Position numbers and translations under genes: made by a program
Notes under the pieces: generated by a model
Told to the model about the DNA's origin: nothing
What the model saw: only the letters and a program-made list of their open reading frames with translations
The model's database searches: none
Shown here: positions 46,865-57,168 of the stretch, one piece after another
Numbering within the stretch: position 1 is the stretch's first letter
How the letters are laid out: every line of letters starts with the position of its first letter
NCBI GenBank assembly: GCA_014381825.1
Contig: JACNKX010000092.1
Coordinates: 62,001-126,000 of the forward strand
Source of the DNA: Planctomycetota bacterium
Lineage (GTDB): Bacteria > Planctomycetota > Planctomycetia > Pirellulales > Pirellulaceae
DNA length: 64,000 nt
Reading direction: 5' to 3'

Positions 46865-48214
46865 CTAGATTGCCAACTCGCGAATCGGTTCGCCTTGCGG
46901 AATGAGTGGGATGCCGCGACCGAGGCGGTCGGGGACCGATTGTCGGTGATCGATTCCGAGCGTGTTGTAGATCGTGGCAAGCAAGTCGCCAGGGACCAGA
47001 GGTCGATCGTGTGGCTCGGCACCGTCACGTGTCGTAGAGCCTACGATTTGACCAGCCGGGATGCCGCCCCCACTGAGAACAACCGACATCGCTTTGGGCC
47101 AATGGCCTCGTCCTGCATGGTTGTCAATTCGCGGAGCCCGACCGAACTCGCCGTAGGCCGCGACCAACACGTCGTTGGTGAGGCCGCGTTGCTCTAGATC
47201 GGCGATCAAAGCGCTGAAGGCTTGATCGTATCGGGGCAATCGTTTCACGAGATTGGGCTCGATCGTATAGTGATCATCCCACCAGTCGACGTCCTTCTCA
47301 TACAGATTGATCGTGACAAATCGAACACCAGCTTCGACCAACCGCCTGGCTAACAACGCGGCTTGGCCCCAGGCATGGCGACCGTACAACGCGTGTGTCA
47401 CTTCGGCTTCCTGCGAACAATCGAAGGCGTCACGAGCATGCCGGCTGCCAATTAACTCGAACGCTTGCTGTCGTACGGAATCAGCATCGCGGAGCGCGTT
47501 GCTTGCTTCGGTTTCCTCGCGAAATTGATCGAACTGCTTCAATAACCCTCGGCGATCGGCGAGGCGATCGCCGGTAACGTCTTCGGGCAGCGTGAAACCA
47601 GGCCCGCTGTACTTTCGGTTATTCGGATCGCTGGCAGCATTCAACGCGTCGTATCGCTTTCCCAAGTACGCCGCCGATTGAAAGAAACCGAGATGCGTTT
47701 GATAGTCTTCTGGAATGCAAACATAGGCCGGCATCCCAGAGCGTTGGGGGCCTCGCATGTAAGAAACGATCGAGCCTTCGCACGGATACTGTTGGCCGGC
47801 ACTCCGAGCATCGAGTTGCGGGTAGCCGGTTTGCATCCAGTGTGCCCCGTCGTCGTGTACCGCATGGCTGTGCGAGATAGATCGAATGATTGATAGCTTA
47901 TCCGCGATCTTGGCGTGGTGCGGCATGTGTTCATTGACAAGCAAGCCGGGAAGATTCGTTTCGATCGGCTCGAACGGCCCACGAACTTCGCTCGTTGCGT
48001 GTGGCTTCATGTCGTACATGTCGATGTGCGACGGCCCACCCGCCATCCAGAACAAGATCGCGGACTTCGCTTTGCCGCGACTGGCACCTTGAACGGTCTG
48101 CAATCGCATCATTTGCTCAAGCGTTAATCCACCCAGTCCGAACGCTCCGACGCGGAGAATGGCACGGCGATCGATACGAAGCGGCGATTGAGCGGAGGCA
48201 AAAGAATTTGGCAT
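46865..48214 (-). CDS. DUF1501 sulfatase-like protein
   Basis: A 449-aa protein of the DUF1501 family, common in planctomycetes. The N-terminus has a Tat-like signal RRAILRVGAFGLGGLTL. Central motifs include FWMAGGPSHIDMYDMKP and the alkaline-phosphatase-fold-like GEFGRAPRIDNHAGRGHWP. Activity is unproven. In planctomycetes such genes usually pair with a DUF1549/DUF1553 cytochrome-type gene; none is adjacent here. ATG 48214 is chosen as the start that gives the signal. It converges on the iron-binding-protein gene. Confidence 0.88.
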   Translation of the reverse strand: MPNSFASAQSPLRIDRRAILRVGAFGLGGLTLEQMMRLQTVQGASRGKAKSAILFWMAGGPSHIDMYDMKPHATSEVRGPFEPIETNLPGLLVNEHMPHHAKIADKLSIIRSISHSHAVHDDGAHWMQTGYPQLDARSAGQQYPCEGSIVSYMRGPQRSGMPAYVCIPEDYQTHLGFFQSAAYLGKRYDALNAASDPNNRKYSGPGFTLPEDVTGDRLADRRGLLKQFDQFREETEASNALRDADSVRQQAFELIGSRHARDAFDCSQEAEVTHALYGRHAWGQAALLARRLVEAGVRFVTINLYEKDVDWWDDHYTIEPNLVKRLPRYDQAFSALIADLEQRGLTNDVLVAAYGEFGRAPRIDNHAGRGHWPKAMSVVLSGGGIPAGQIVGSTTRDGAEPHDRPLVPGDLLATIYNTLGIDHRQSVPDRLGRGIPLIPQGEPIRELAI

Positions 48215-48294
48215 CGAAAATCTCGTCGGTCCTGATCTCAGAGACACTAGCAGTTACCCGATCATACCGAAGACGCGAGGCCCACCGCAACTTG

Positions 48295-49062
48295 TTATTT
48301 CGCCTGCATCCGCATTGCTCCGTCCAATCGGAGGACGGAACCGTTCAGCATCGTATTTTCGATGATATGTTGTGCAAATGCTGCATAGTCTGCTGGATCG
48401 CCCAATCGCGTTGGAAACACGGTTTGTGCTGTTAGCGACTCTTGAACCGCCTCCGGTGCGGCGGCGATCATCGCCGTGTTAAAGACACCGGGAGCGATCG
48501 ATACGACGCGAATACCGACTCGCGCCAACTCGCGAGCGATCGGCAAGGTCATCGAAGCGACACCTCCCTTCGATGCGGCATAGGCTGCTTGGCCGAGCTG
48601 TCCTTCGAATGCGGAGACCGATGCTGTGTTGATGATCACACCCCGCTCGCCTTGCTCGTTAGGATCTGAGGCCGACATCGCCGCCGCAGCAAGACGCAAT
48701 ACGTTAAATGTACCGATTAAATTGATGTGGATGACACGAGAGAACAGTTCCAAATCGTGGGGCCCTTCGCGACCGACGACTCGCGACGCCCCGAGAATCC
48801 CGGCGCAGTTGACGACGCCGTGTAGTCCGCCGAAAGTATCAACGGCAGCGGCAATCGCCGCTTCAACTTGTTCGGTCGAAGTGACATCGGTCCGGATAAA
48901 CATGACCGGCGATCCAAGGTCATCCATCAACGTGCCGCCCGCCGCGTCGTTGATATCACAAACAACAACGTTCGCTCCTTGCTCGACAAAGCGACGGACA
49001 CACCCTTCGCCGAGTCCGGAACTACCACCTGTCACTAAGAACGTATTGCCGGCGAGTTTCAT
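48295..49062 (-). CDS. SDR dehydrogenase, 3-hydroxyacyl-CoA dehydrogenase type II-like
   Basis: Short-chain dehydrogenase of 255 aa. It has the NAD motif [10 protein letters not shown] (residues 11-20), NCAG, the catalytic Ser in TASVSAFEG and Y-x3-K in YAASKGG. The sequence is closest in style to 17-beta-HSD type 10 / HADH2 proteins, which oxidise 3-hydroxyacyl-CoA in beta-oxidation. The start overlaps the stop of the HD-domain gene by 4 bp (ATGA), so the two are coupled, although a functional link is not evident. Confidence 0.87.
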   Translation of the reverse strand: MKLAGNTFLVTGGSSGLGEGCVRRFVEQGANVVVCDINDAAGGTLMDDLGSPVMFIRTDVTSTEQVEAAIAAAVDTFGGLHGVVNCAGILGASRVVGREGPHDLELFSRVIHINLIGTFNVLRLAAAAMSASDPNEQGERGVIINTASVSAFEGQLGQAAYAASKGGVASMTLPIARELARVGIRVVSIAPGVFNTAMIAAAPEAVQESLTAQTVFPTRLGDPADYAAFAQHIIENTMLNGSVLRLDGAMRMQAK

Positions 49063-50408
49063 TGTGCGTCTGCTCCAGTCGTCACGGAGATTGCTTCGCG
49101 GAGCAAGCCGTTGATGTCATGAGTCGGATTAATCTCGGCGGCAAGATCGGGATGGGCGAACAAGCGGACTCGTTTTACGAAATCGTCAAACTGTTGCCGC
49201 GCCAACGTTCGGACAACTGGGGAAACGTCGCCCAATTGCCGGTAGCGAGATTCTTTGGGGTACTGAACTTCGATGTTGAATTCGACCTCTAGCTTGATGG
49301 GTGGGGCATCGAACAGGATTTCGTGTGGCGCGACACGGCGACCGAGTTTGCGGCTCAGAAGGTTCGTAAAATGCTCGGCACAACCAACTAGCCACGGATA
49401 GGGGCGACGCGCAAGTTGGTCGTAGATGTCTCGTTCCTGGAAGTAACTGTATTGAGCCAATCGCTTGTAGAGTCGGCGTGCCGGGCCGAACAAGCCGTCC
49501 AACAGCTCGTTAGCTGGCCCGATGCCGGCACATTTAACCAGCTCGTCGATCATCCGTTGTTCGTGTTGACGGAACAACAAGTCGAGATCGACATCCGCGT
49601 AAAGCAAGTAGAAAGCTCGCTGCAGCATCGCCGTCGCTGCGCGAACCGAGTGGTGCCAGTAGACTTCGCTGAACATGACATAACGAGCAAAGACCATCAT
49701 CTCGGCGGCCGTTCGCCCCTTCTCCGTGATCGCCAATCCGTCACCGGCCTCGTTCAGACACAAGCTGCCAATGAGACGTTGTTGATCGAAGTTCTGGCCA
49801 TAGGGAACGCCCGCATGCAAGCTGTCGCGAAACAGGTAATCCATCTTGTCGACGTCGATCGGTCCCGACAGCATGCTGTGCAAGATGCTGGACTTTGAGT
49901 CGCGAGGCTTTTCGGAAAGAAGTGCGACGACTTCTCGAGGATTAATGCCCCAGTCGTCACGTAACGCGTCGGCGATTTCCCCTTCCAACAGGAAGCTGTT
50001 CGCGAACAATTCGTGTTCGGGAACGCCAACAAGGTCCAGGTCTTCGATGGGATGGCAAAACGGCCAATGTCCGAGATCGTGAAGAAGTGACGAGGCAATG
50101 AAGACCTCCGCGTCGTGAACCGAGATCGCGTCCGCAAACCGATCGTCGAAAGACAGTCGCTTGAGATAGAGCAGCGCCATGCGATAGACGCCAAGCGAGT
50201 GTTCGAATCTTGTGTGATGTGCTGCTGGATAGACGAGCGAGACGAGGCCAAGCTGGCTAATACGAGAGAGGCGACGGAACTCAGCAGTGTCGATGATCTG
50301 TCGAACACGCGGCGTGAGCGGCACATCGAGTTGGGGTGGGATACGAAGCAGTTGTTGCCGCGCGTCGAGCCCCTGGATTTCTGGGATCTCACCGATAGTG
50401 CTGGACAC
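49059..50408 (-). CDS. HD-domain phosphohydrolase (SAMHD1/dGTPase-like)
   Basis: A 449-aa soluble enzyme. The HD motif is H70 in [10 protein letters not shown]110-D111 in [10 protein letters not shown], and a distal Asp in [12 protein letters not shown]. These match metal ligands in SAMHD1-like dNTP triphosphohydrolases and related phosphohydrolases; nucleotide specificity cannot be read. GTG 50408 has GGGAG about 6 nt upstream. Four base pairs of its 3' end overlap the downstream SDR gene start. Confidence 0.85.
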   Translation of the reverse strand: MSSTIGEIPEIQGLDARQQLLRIPPQLDVPLTPRVRQIIDTAEFRRLSRISQLGLVSLVYPAAHHTRFEHSLGVYRMALLYLKRLSFDDRFADAISVHDAEVFIASSLLHDLGHWPFCHPIEDLDLVGVPEHELFANSFLLEGEIADALRDDWGINPREVVALLSEKPRDSKSSILHSMLSGPIDVDKMDYLFRDSLHAGVPYGQNFDQQRLIGSLCLNEAGDGLAITEKGRTAAEMMVFARYVMFSEVYWHHSVRAATAMLQRAFYLLYADVDLDLLFRQHEQRMIDELVKCAGIGPANELLDGLFGPARRLYKRLAQYSYFQERDIYDQLARRPYPWLVGCAEHFTNLLSRKLGRRVAPHEILFDAPPIKLEVEFNIEVQYPKESRYRQLGDVSPVVRTLARQQFDDFVKRVRLFAHPDLAAEINPTHDINGLLREAISVTTGADAQ

Positions 50409-50451
50409 GGCTATCTCCCGGCCTCGAACTCAGCAAAGGAATCTCGCGCGG

Positions 50452-51135
50452 CTAGCCTGCCGCCGGCACATACAATTCGATGCCGACAAACAACGCCAGT
50501 CCACCGGTGACAAGAAGATAGAACGCGTAGTGAACAAGGCCCATCAAGTAGTCGAGATCGAGACTCGCAAAGGCGGCAAATCCACCGGCCAAAACTAATA
50601 CCGGCGTGATCATGGCAACCTGCGTAAAACCAAATGGACCGAGTTGTGACGAAAGAAACCAATAGGCTCCCCAGAGAAATGCATAAGCCGCCGCACATGA
50701 TGCACCTCGAATCAGCAAGTCCATCCCATCGTACGGTTCCAGCTCGTCGCTACGAAGGAATGTATAGCTGCCAATCACCAGCGGCGGAGCCAGCAATACA
50801 GCAGCGAGGATCGGAATGATCGCTGGGAGTGGATCAGAATCGGGACCGCGACGCAGGATCACTGCGAGGACCAACACGACGAGAACTGCCGCCCCAATGC
50901 CGATCGCAACTTTCGGCGAGAACTTGGTCTCTTCCCGGAGAATTGGCTTCGAGACAGATCGGCCCTTCGAATCCTTCAGGGTTTCCGACTCCGGCGCGTG
51001 AACGACGATCTCTTCCCCGAGCTCCGGGATAGTAATCTCGCCCTTACACTTGGGGCATGGTCCCTTTTGACCCGCGAACTTTTCGCTGACGGTAAAACTC
51101 TTCTTGCAGCCGGGGCAAACGACAGTAAGCGGCAC
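50452..51135 (-). CDS. Zinc-ribbon membrane protein
   Basis: A 227-aa protein. The N-terminus is a zinc ribbon, VCPGCKKSFTVSEKFAGQKG then CPKCKG (about residues 5-32), followed by four or more hydrophobic segments. GTG 51135 (MPLTVVCPGC) is chosen because family members begin just before the ribbon; a longer frame runs into an unlikely N-terminal extension. It is divergent from the DUF1080 gene and similar in design to the larger protein at 39613. Confidence 0.6.
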   Translation of the reverse strand: MPLTVVCPGCKKSFTVSEKFAGQKGPCPKCKGEITIPELGEEIVVHAPESETLKDSKGRSVSKPILREETKFSPKVAIGIGAAVLVVLVLAVILRRGPDSDPLPAIIPILAAVLLAPPLVIGSYTFLRSDELEPYDGMDLLIRGASCAAAYAFLWGAYWFLSSQLGPFGFTQVAMITPVLVLAGGFAAFASLDLDYLMGLVHYAFYLLVTGGLALFVGIELYVPAAG

Positions 51136-51327
51136 AGGCAAACTCGATCTGAATGGAAAAAACAGGACGAAAGGCAATGACTTAGTGTTGGCGAACTGAA
51201 AGGCGGAGTCAAGCATCCCGATTTCCGTGAGCTTTGCCACTTGTTTGCCGCGCGACAACCGTTCAGAATTAACGGCCCCGCACTCCAATCCACCATAACC
51301 AGATCCCCAATAGATGGAGCCTGTTCG

Positions 51328-52317
51328 ATGCCCGTTTCTTTTCGTTGCTTGGCACTCGTGATGATGTTGTCCACTGCCGCCTTATTCGCTGCCGACCCGG
51401 ACGCCGTTGTTTTCAACGATCCGGCCAAGGCCGGTGTCGATTATGAGCTACAGGGTGAGTATGCCGGCACTGTAAAGACTGACGAGGAGGAGTTGAAGAT
51501 CGGCGTTCAGATCATCGCACTCGGCGACGGAAACTTCCGGTCGGTCGGTTTCATCGGCGGATTACCCGGTGACGGCTGGTCCCGTGGCGACAAGTCGCAC
51601 ACGTCTGAAGGCAAGTTGCAAGATGGACAACTTCGGTTTGCGGCGAAAGAAAAAAAGATCACTGCCCAGGTGAAGGACGGCTCGATCGTCGTTTATGGTG
51701 GTGACACGAAGGTCGCTGAGTTCACAAAGGTCCATCGTCAGAGTCCTACGCTGGGCGCCAAGCCGCCGCAAGGCGCGACCATTCTGTTTGACGGCAGTTC
51801 AACTGACGCTTGGGAAAGCGGCGAGATAATTGACGGTAAGTGGCTCGGCGCACAGAACGTGGCGACGAAAGAGAAGTTCGGCGACCATCAGTTGCATATC
51901 GAATTCCGTACGCCGTTCATGCCAGCTTCACGCGGGCAAGGTCGCGGTAACAGCGGCGTCTATCTCCAAAGTCGCTACGAAGTGCAGGTGCTGGATTCAT
52001 TCGGGTTGGAAGGCAAGAATAACGAGTGTGGTGGGATCTACTCGATCGCCGAACCGATTGTAAATATGTGTTTCCCACCTCTGACTTGGCAGACGTACGA
52101 CGTCGATTTCACTGCCGCTCGCTACGACGACAGCGGCGAGAAGGTGAAGAACGCTCGCGCGACAGTTCGGCACAACGGAGTCGTGATTCACGACGACTTG
52201 GAACTCACACACGGAACGCCTGGACGCCACGCGGAAGGACCCGAGCCAGACGGTTTGTTCTTGCAGAACCACGGCAACCCCGTGGTCTTTCAAAACGTCT
52301 GGATTGTGAAGAAGTAG
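51328..52317 (+). CDS. DUF1080 protein (3-keto-disaccharide hydrolase type)
   Basis: A 329-aa exported protein. Signal peptide CLALVMMLSTAALFAAD. An N-terminal domain of unknown fold (about residues 30-150) is followed by the DUF1080 jelly roll (about 155-328), with ATILFDGSSTDAWESG, GNSGVYLQSRYEVQVLDSFG and the NHGNPVVFQNVWI end. Some members of this family hydrolyse 3-keto-glycosides, and many planctomycetes have dozens of copies. ATG 51328 has GGAG 9 nt upstream. Confidence 0.87.
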   Translation: MPVSFRCLALVMMLSTAALFAADPDAVVFNDPAKAGVDYELQGEYAGTVKTDEEELKIGVQIIALGDGNFRSVGFIGGLPGDGWSRGDKSHTSEGKLQDGQLRFAAKEKKITAQVKDGSIVVYGGDTKVAEFTKVHRQSPTLGAKPPQGATILFDGSSTDAWESGEIIDGKWLGAQNVATKEKFGDHQLHIEFRTPFMPASRGQGRGNSGVYLQSRYEVQVLDSFGLEGKNNECGGIYSIAEPIVNMCFPPLTWQTYDVDFTAARYDDSGEKVKNARATVRHNGVVIHDDLELTHGTPGRHAEGPEPDGLFLQNHGNPVVFQNVWIVKK

Positions 52318-52360
52318 AGAATCAGCTGGCGACGACTAGCTAACCGGTTAGGATCGCCAA

Positions 52361-54421
52361 TTACGCCGAAGCCTTCTGCAGCTTGAGCGGCAGCGAGAGC
52401 GTGAAGGTTGCTCCGGTCCGTGGCCCATCGCTTGCGACGGTCAATGATCCACCCATCTCTTTGGCCGAGAGTATCGCGCCGTGGAGCCCAAAGCCGTGAC
52501 CATCTTTCTTCGTCGTGAAGCCGTGTCGAAAGATCTTCTCTATGTTCTCTGCAGCAATACCGATCCCATTATCGACAACATGCACCCTGATCCAGTGCTC
52601 TTCGCGAACTATTCGGAGATGAATCTCTCCGTTTCTCTCGCCTGCATCGCGAATCGCTTGCTTAGCGTTACCGATCAAGTTGATCAAAATTTGCATAACC
52701 TTTTGTTTGTCAAGACTCACCGGCGGCAAGCTGTCATACTCTCTCTGCACTTCTATGTGATGGCGGTCCAGTGAACCGACATTAATGCTCAAGGCGTCAT
52801 CGACCAAGTCGTCGAGTGCGACGACTTGGTCCACACCCGACATCCCAGCATACGATTGCTGCGTCGACACGATATCCTTGATGTGATCGATGTTCTTTGT
52901 GAGTGAAGCCAGTTTTTCGATCAAAGTCGCCTGCTCGCCACTGAGAGCTTGGCCAGCCTCGATCAAGTAACTCGGCAAGTGCTTACCGCGCGGATCGGTC
53001 GTGAGAAAAACGCCCAGATCATCCTTGTTTTGCGAGACAAGTTGGAGGACTCGATTCAAGTCTCCGACTTCCGAATTGCGGACGGTTTCGCTAAGCAATG
53101 CCGCGGCAACATTGACGCTATTCAATACATTTCCAACGTTGTGCAGCACGTTGTTGGCGACTTCGGCCATTCCAGCGGTTCGAGAAGCCTCGACAAGTTG
53201 GTCGTTCATTTGGAGTAACTGCGTCTCGGCTTCTTTAATTGCAGTCAGATCGCGCACGAAGCCCGTGAACACTACTTGATCACGAAGAGCCGCTTCACAA
53301 ATGGTAAGTTCCATCGGGAAGTGTGTACCGTCGAGACGAACGCCTTCAACTTCACGCCGTTCGCCTAGCAGCTTGCGATCTTCTGTTCCGATATACTCCG
53401 TGAGGATTGCAGCGTCTTGAGTTCCCTCCGTAACTGCCATTAACGTTTGCACGCTTCGACCGATCAATGCATCGCCCTTGTAACCGAAGATAACCTCGGC
53501 AGCGTGATTCGCCGATTGGATGATCAAGTCACCGTCGATTGTAAAGATGCCATCACTAGCAGATTCTACGATCGCGCGTACTCGATTCTCGTTGTATTCC
53601 AAACTTGCGTTTGCTTGTGACAATTCCTCGGTGCGATCGCGAACATGCCCTTCCAGATCCGCGTTTATTACGCGCAGGTCCTCGTGAGCCCGATGCAACG
53701 CACCATCCGCGAATTCGATCCGGGCGAGCATCGCGTTAAATTCGTCATACAACTCGCCGATTTCGTCGTCGGAAGGCCGTTCCACACGAATCGAATAGTC
53801 ACCATCGTCTTTCACGCGATGAATGGTCGCAGCTAGGGTTACGAGCGGATCTGAGATGAATCTTTGCAACCTCGATCCGATCAGTACGGCGACCAACAAC
53901 GAAGCCAAGGATACGCCCGCCGCGATTCCGATGTAGCGATAAATCTGCCCCTGAAGCTCGCCAACTGTAGCACGTAGAACAATCACGCCGAGTTGTTCTT
54001 CGGCGTCGACAACCGGAACCGAGACGGTCAGGAATCCGTCCTTCGAGAAAGAATGACCCATCGCCGTCGGGCACTCAGGCGCTCCTTCACTTGGATCGGT
54101 CGTGTGGTAACGCGCAAACACTTCGCCGTTTGTGTCGAAGAGGTATGCGCTTTCCACGTTGTGACGCTCGTGTAGTGAACGGAGAAGCCCTTCCGCTGAG
54201 CCCGGCTGCATGAACGCCAAGGCGGCGGTACTGTTCGATGCCAAAACCTGTGCGACGGACGCCAGTTCGTTGACCTTGTTCTTCCGCAGCAGCGAGATGT
54301 CATTGACAACGAAACCGATGCAGCTGAGCAGCAGCGCGATACCGCTGGACAAAGCCAGCAGCATTGTTAGCTTGCTCGTAATCGAAGGTCGCCGTCGTTT
54401 TCTTGTGACATTAAGGTTCAT
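52361..54421 (-). CDS. Membrane PAS sensor histidine kinase
   Basis: A 686-aa receptor kinase. Two membrane helices (about residues 22-42 and 165-187) flank a periplasmic sensor; then come HAMP (about 190-240), a coiled coil, PAS (about 285-400), a HisKA-like region with H in VLHNVGNVLNSVN (about 427), and HATPase. The ATPase boxes are LINLIGNAKQAI (N), DNGIGI (G1) and GHGFGLHGA (G2). The H-box is atypical and belongs to the HNVGN class. Six bp separate it from the YfiR-like gene, so it is the third gene of a TonB receptor / YfiR / kinase operon. No response regulator lies next to it. Confidence 0.9.
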   Translation of the reverse strand: MNLNVTRKRRRPSITSKLTMLLALSSGIALLLSCIGFVVNDISLLRKNKVNELASVAQVLASNSTAALAFMQPGSAEGLLRSLHERHNVESAYLFDTNGEVFARYHTTDPSEGAPECPTAMGHSFSKDGFLTVSVPVVDAEEQLGVIVLRATVGELQGQIYRYIGIAAGVSLASLLVAVLIGSRLQRFISDPLVTLAATIHRVKDDGDYSIRVERPSDDEIGELYDEFNAMLARIEFADGALHRAHEDLRVINADLEGHVRDRTEELSQANASLEYNENRVRAIVESASDGIFTIDGDLIIQSANHAAEVIFGYKGDALIGRSVQTLMAVTEGTQDAAILTEYIGTEDRKLLGERREVEGVRLDGTHFPMELTICEAALRDQVVFTGFVRDLTAIKEAETQLLQMNDQLVEASRTAGMAEVANNVLHNVGNVLNSVNVAAALLSETVRNSEVGDLNRVLQLVSQNKDDLGVFLTTDPRGKHLPSYLIEAGQALSGEQATLIEKLASLTKNIDHIKDIVSTQQSYAGMSGVDQVVALDDLVDDALSINVGSLDRHHIEVQREYDSLPPVSLDKQKVMQILINLIGNAKQAIRDAGERNGEIHLRIVREEHWIRVHVVDNGIGIAAENIEKIFRHGFTTKKDGHGFGLHGAILSAKEMGGSLTVASDGPRTGATFTLSLPLKLQKASA

Positions 54422-54427
54422 CGACCG

Positions 54428-55036
54428 CTACTCTTCTCCTTGATCGCGGACAACCGTCGCCAGTTTCAAGAGTAGCGCGTTGGCCTGCATTTTGCGTCGG
54501 TTCATCGCGTCGATATTGATCTCGATCTTGATCGATCCGTCTTCTAGCAACACAAAGTTTACCGTTGAGCCCTCCACGCCGTACCCCACGTTCTCGCCGA
54601 CGACCAGTACCGGCTGGTTACGCGTCTGACGGATGATAGCCGCTCGAACATCGGGAGGAGTCGATGCAGCCACGAACAGCATGTGGCACGGCTTATAATC
54701 AGCCAGCGACTTGAAATACCTGACGGCAATCGGCCGCTTCTGGGCGAGTTTCGCCGCCGCAAGTTTATTCAGCGTCTGCCCAAAGGGATTTTCACCGATA
54801 ACACCGATAACGAACGCGCCTTGAGATGGCGGCAAAGCATCAGCAGGCCAAGATACGAACTTGGTGAAGTTATAGAGATAGGCAACCTTCAGGGTATGTT
54901 CCTTCGGTTGAGCCGCAAACGCCGCACTGGCCGAGAAGCAAACGGACAGGGTCGCAGCAAGTACGAGAATAGCTCGCACGACCCGCAGGTGGCGGTTCGT
55001 CCCAGCTCGCACTTGTTGTCGCTTCTGTTTGCTCAT
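54428..55036 (-). CDS. YfiR-family periplasmic protein (DUF4154)
   Basis: A 202-aa exported protein. Signal peptide AILVLAATLSVCFSASAAFAA, then the YfiR pattern LKVAYLYNFTKFVSWPADAL, GVIGENPFG and NFVLLEDGSIKIEINID. In Pseudomonas, YfiR restrains the diguanylate cyclase YfiN; here the neighbour is a histidine kinase, so it may regulate that sensor instead (inference). It lies between the TonB receptor and kinase genes in one minus-strand operon. Confidence 0.85.
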   Translation of the reverse strand: MSKQKRQQVRAGTNRHLRVVRAILVLAATLSVCFSASAAFAAQPKEHTLKVAYLYNFTKFVSWPADALPPSQGAFVIGVIGENPFGQTLNKLAAAKLAQKRPIAVRYFKSLADYKPCHMLFVAASTPPDVRAAIIRQTRNQPVLVVGENVGYGVEGSTVNFVLLEDGSIKIEINIDAMNRRKMQANALLLKLATVVRDQGEE

Positions 55037-55074
55037 CTTGGATGCGTTCTCAACTGCCCTAAAGAACTAAGGAC

Positions 55075-57168
55075 TCAATACGTCCACGTCGCAACGCCGT
55101 AAACGCTACGTTCAACTTCTGTCCCGATATCGCCAGTGAACGGATCGCCTATAAACTCAGGGTGGTGATTGTCGAGCAAGTTGCGACCGACGAGGGATAG
55201 TTCAAGCTGGTCGGTCGCCTGCCACCCCAGTCGTGCATCCAGTTCCAGATAGCTTGGAATTGGTACGCCCTCGAAGCTGATTGCGTCGACGTAGCGCAAC
55301 ATCAAGTCGAACTGCACATCGCAACGAATATCCCCGGACAGCCACAGATAGGCTTGATTCTTCGGAGTGGCATCTGCATCGCGATTGGTGGACGAATTCT
55401 GGAGTTCAACACGCTGGAAGCTGTAATTCGCGGACAGCCGCCAACAATCGTTAATCGCATAGTTACCTGTCAATTCGATCCCGTATGAGTGGCCGTCCGT
55501 GTTGTTGTTAAACGTCGAGACTCCTGGAGCCATAGGTACAGGTGCCGTCGCGATCAGATCGTTGTATTGGTTGAAATAGGTTGCGACATCCCACGAAAAC
55601 GACTCGCTCGGCTGAGACCGGTAACCCAACTCGTAGGCCAGCAAGTCCTCGGATTGAATATTTCGATTACCCAAGAGTAAATCACCTGACAGTAGCAGTA
55701 TCCCGAGATCGTCAGCCGTCCGCGTCGGTCGTCGGATCGCTCGCGAGACGGCACCCCAGATTGCCTCGCGTTCATTGGGCTGCCAGACGATCCGACCGCT
55801 AGGTTGATATTCAAAGCCGGTGAACGAGTTCCCATCGAACTTCGAACCGACGGTAAAGTAGAGTTCGTCTTCAAGCAGTGTGATCTCGTCCTGAACGAAT
55901 CCACTGACGACGCCCACGGCCCGCCGCAATGGCGATGAGAACAAGAACGGGGCGGTCTGCGCCAAGCGATCCTTGCTCGTCTGATATCCCGCTCCCCAAA
56001 TGACGTTGTGATTTCGTCCCATCAGAAAACGATGCTGGAAGTCAAAGTCAGCCGTTTCGCGATCTTCCGAGAAAGTAAATGCTCGCCGGACGGTGCGGTC
56101 AAAGTAACTTTGGAAGGAGAAGCTGGAACCCTCACCTAACTGCCGAGTCCAACGCAACAATACATTTTGCCCGTTGACCCGATCATCGAAGTCGCTAACA
56201 CCGACCCCAGGCACTACGGTAGGCGTCAGACTTGGGTGGGCCAAAGGAAGTACCTGGCGTGTGCCTACCGTGCCGTTGTAGAAGTCGCCTTGAAAGGTTA
56301 CTTCGTCGCTGCAGGTGGGCGTCCAATCCATTCGAAAGCCGCCTCGCCCTTGTCGCCAATCGTCGCTGACTCTTCCCGGTAACGGGGGCAGTCCCGGGAA
56401 CGTGCTAAGCGGTCCCGTGAAACCATTGTCGCGATCCGCGTACTTGCCATAGGCCCGCCAGCTCAATTCGTCATTCACGTGTCCGCCAACACGACCGCTG
56501 GCAAAAGCGCGTTCTTCCTTACCGCCGCCGGCAGCAACGAGCGCACCCGTCGAATCACGACTGTGCTTTGTCAGAATGTTGATCACTCCGTTTACCGCAT
56601 TGGCTCCCCATACGGTCGCCCCCGGACCGCGTACAACCTCAATTCGCTCGACGTCTTCGAGCATCACGTCTTGAGCATCCCAATAAGTTCCGCCAAACAG
56701 GGGCGTGTAGACGACGCGGCCGTCGATTTGCACGAGCAGCTTGTTGGCATAGCGGCTGTTGAAACCGCGAATCGAGATTGCCCACTTGTTGGCGTCGATG
56801 CGAGCGACTTGCAGTCCCGGCACCATCCGCAAGACCTCTGGCAAGGTGCGAGCACCCGAACGACGAATCATGTCCTGGGTAACGACAAAGACAGCTGCTG
56901 GTGTCTTCCCGACAGTACTCTCCTGGCGAGACACGGTTGTTACGATTTGTTCGAGTGCCGGCGCGGAGACTCGCGTCTGCGTTAGCTCTTCAAGGCTCAA
57001 CTCGAGAAGGCCCTCAAGTGAATCGATATCGGAATCGACATCATCGTCCGCGGCATTCACCGGGGGCGGATCTAAGGAATTCACCGTTCCGTCCTGTGCG
57101 AGACTTGCCGTCGCTACACATGTGGCAAGAAAGGTGGCAACTCCCCAGCGGCAAATGAATCCGTTCAT
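55075..57168 (-). CDS. TonB-dependent outer membrane receptor (operon with YfiR and kinase)
   Basis: A 697-aa outer-membrane receptor. Signal peptide near residues 5-25, then an acidic region (DDDVDSDIDSLEGLLELSLE), then the plug (about 75-215: TPAAVFVVTQDMIRRSGAR and RGPGATVWGANAVNGVIN), and a 22-strand barrel ending in GVATWTY with a C-terminal aromatic. Clearly more conventional than the receptor at 22. Likely signals with, or is regulated by, the YfiR and histidine kinase genes that follow. Ligand unknown. Confidence 0.9.
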   Translation of the reverse strand: MNGFICRWGVATFLATCVATASLAQDGTVNSLDPPPVNAADDDVDSDIDSLEGLLELSLEELTQTRVSAPALEQIVTTVSRQESTVGKTPAAVFVVTQDMIRRSGARTLPEVLRMVPGLQVARIDANKWAISIRGFNSRYANKLLVQIDGRVVYTPLFGGTYWDAQDVMLEDVERIEVVRGPGATVWGANAVNGVINILTKHSRDSTGALVAAGGGKEERAFASGRVGGHVNDELSWRAYGKYADRDNGFTGPLSTFPGLPPLPGRVSDDWRQGRGGFRMDWTPTCSDEVTFQGDFYNGTVGTRQVLPLAHPSLTPTVVPGVGVSDFDDRVNGQNVLLRWTRQLGEGSSFSFQSYFDRTVRRAFTFSEDRETADFDFQHRFLMGRNHNVIWGAGYQTSKDRLAQTAPFLFSSPLRRAVGVVSGFVQDEITLLEDELYFTVGSKFDGNSFTGFEYQPSGRIVWQPNEREAIWGAVSRAIRRPTRTADDLGILLLSGDLLLGNRNIQSEDLLAYELGYRSQPSESFSWDVATYFNQYNDLIATAPVPMAPGVSTFNNNTDGHSYGIELTGNYAINDCWRLSANYSFQRVELQNSSTNRDADATPKNQAYLWLSGDIRCDVQFDLMLRYVDAISFEGVPIPSYLELDARLGWQATDQLELSLVGRNLLDNHHPEFIGDPFTGDIGTEVERSVYGVATWTY

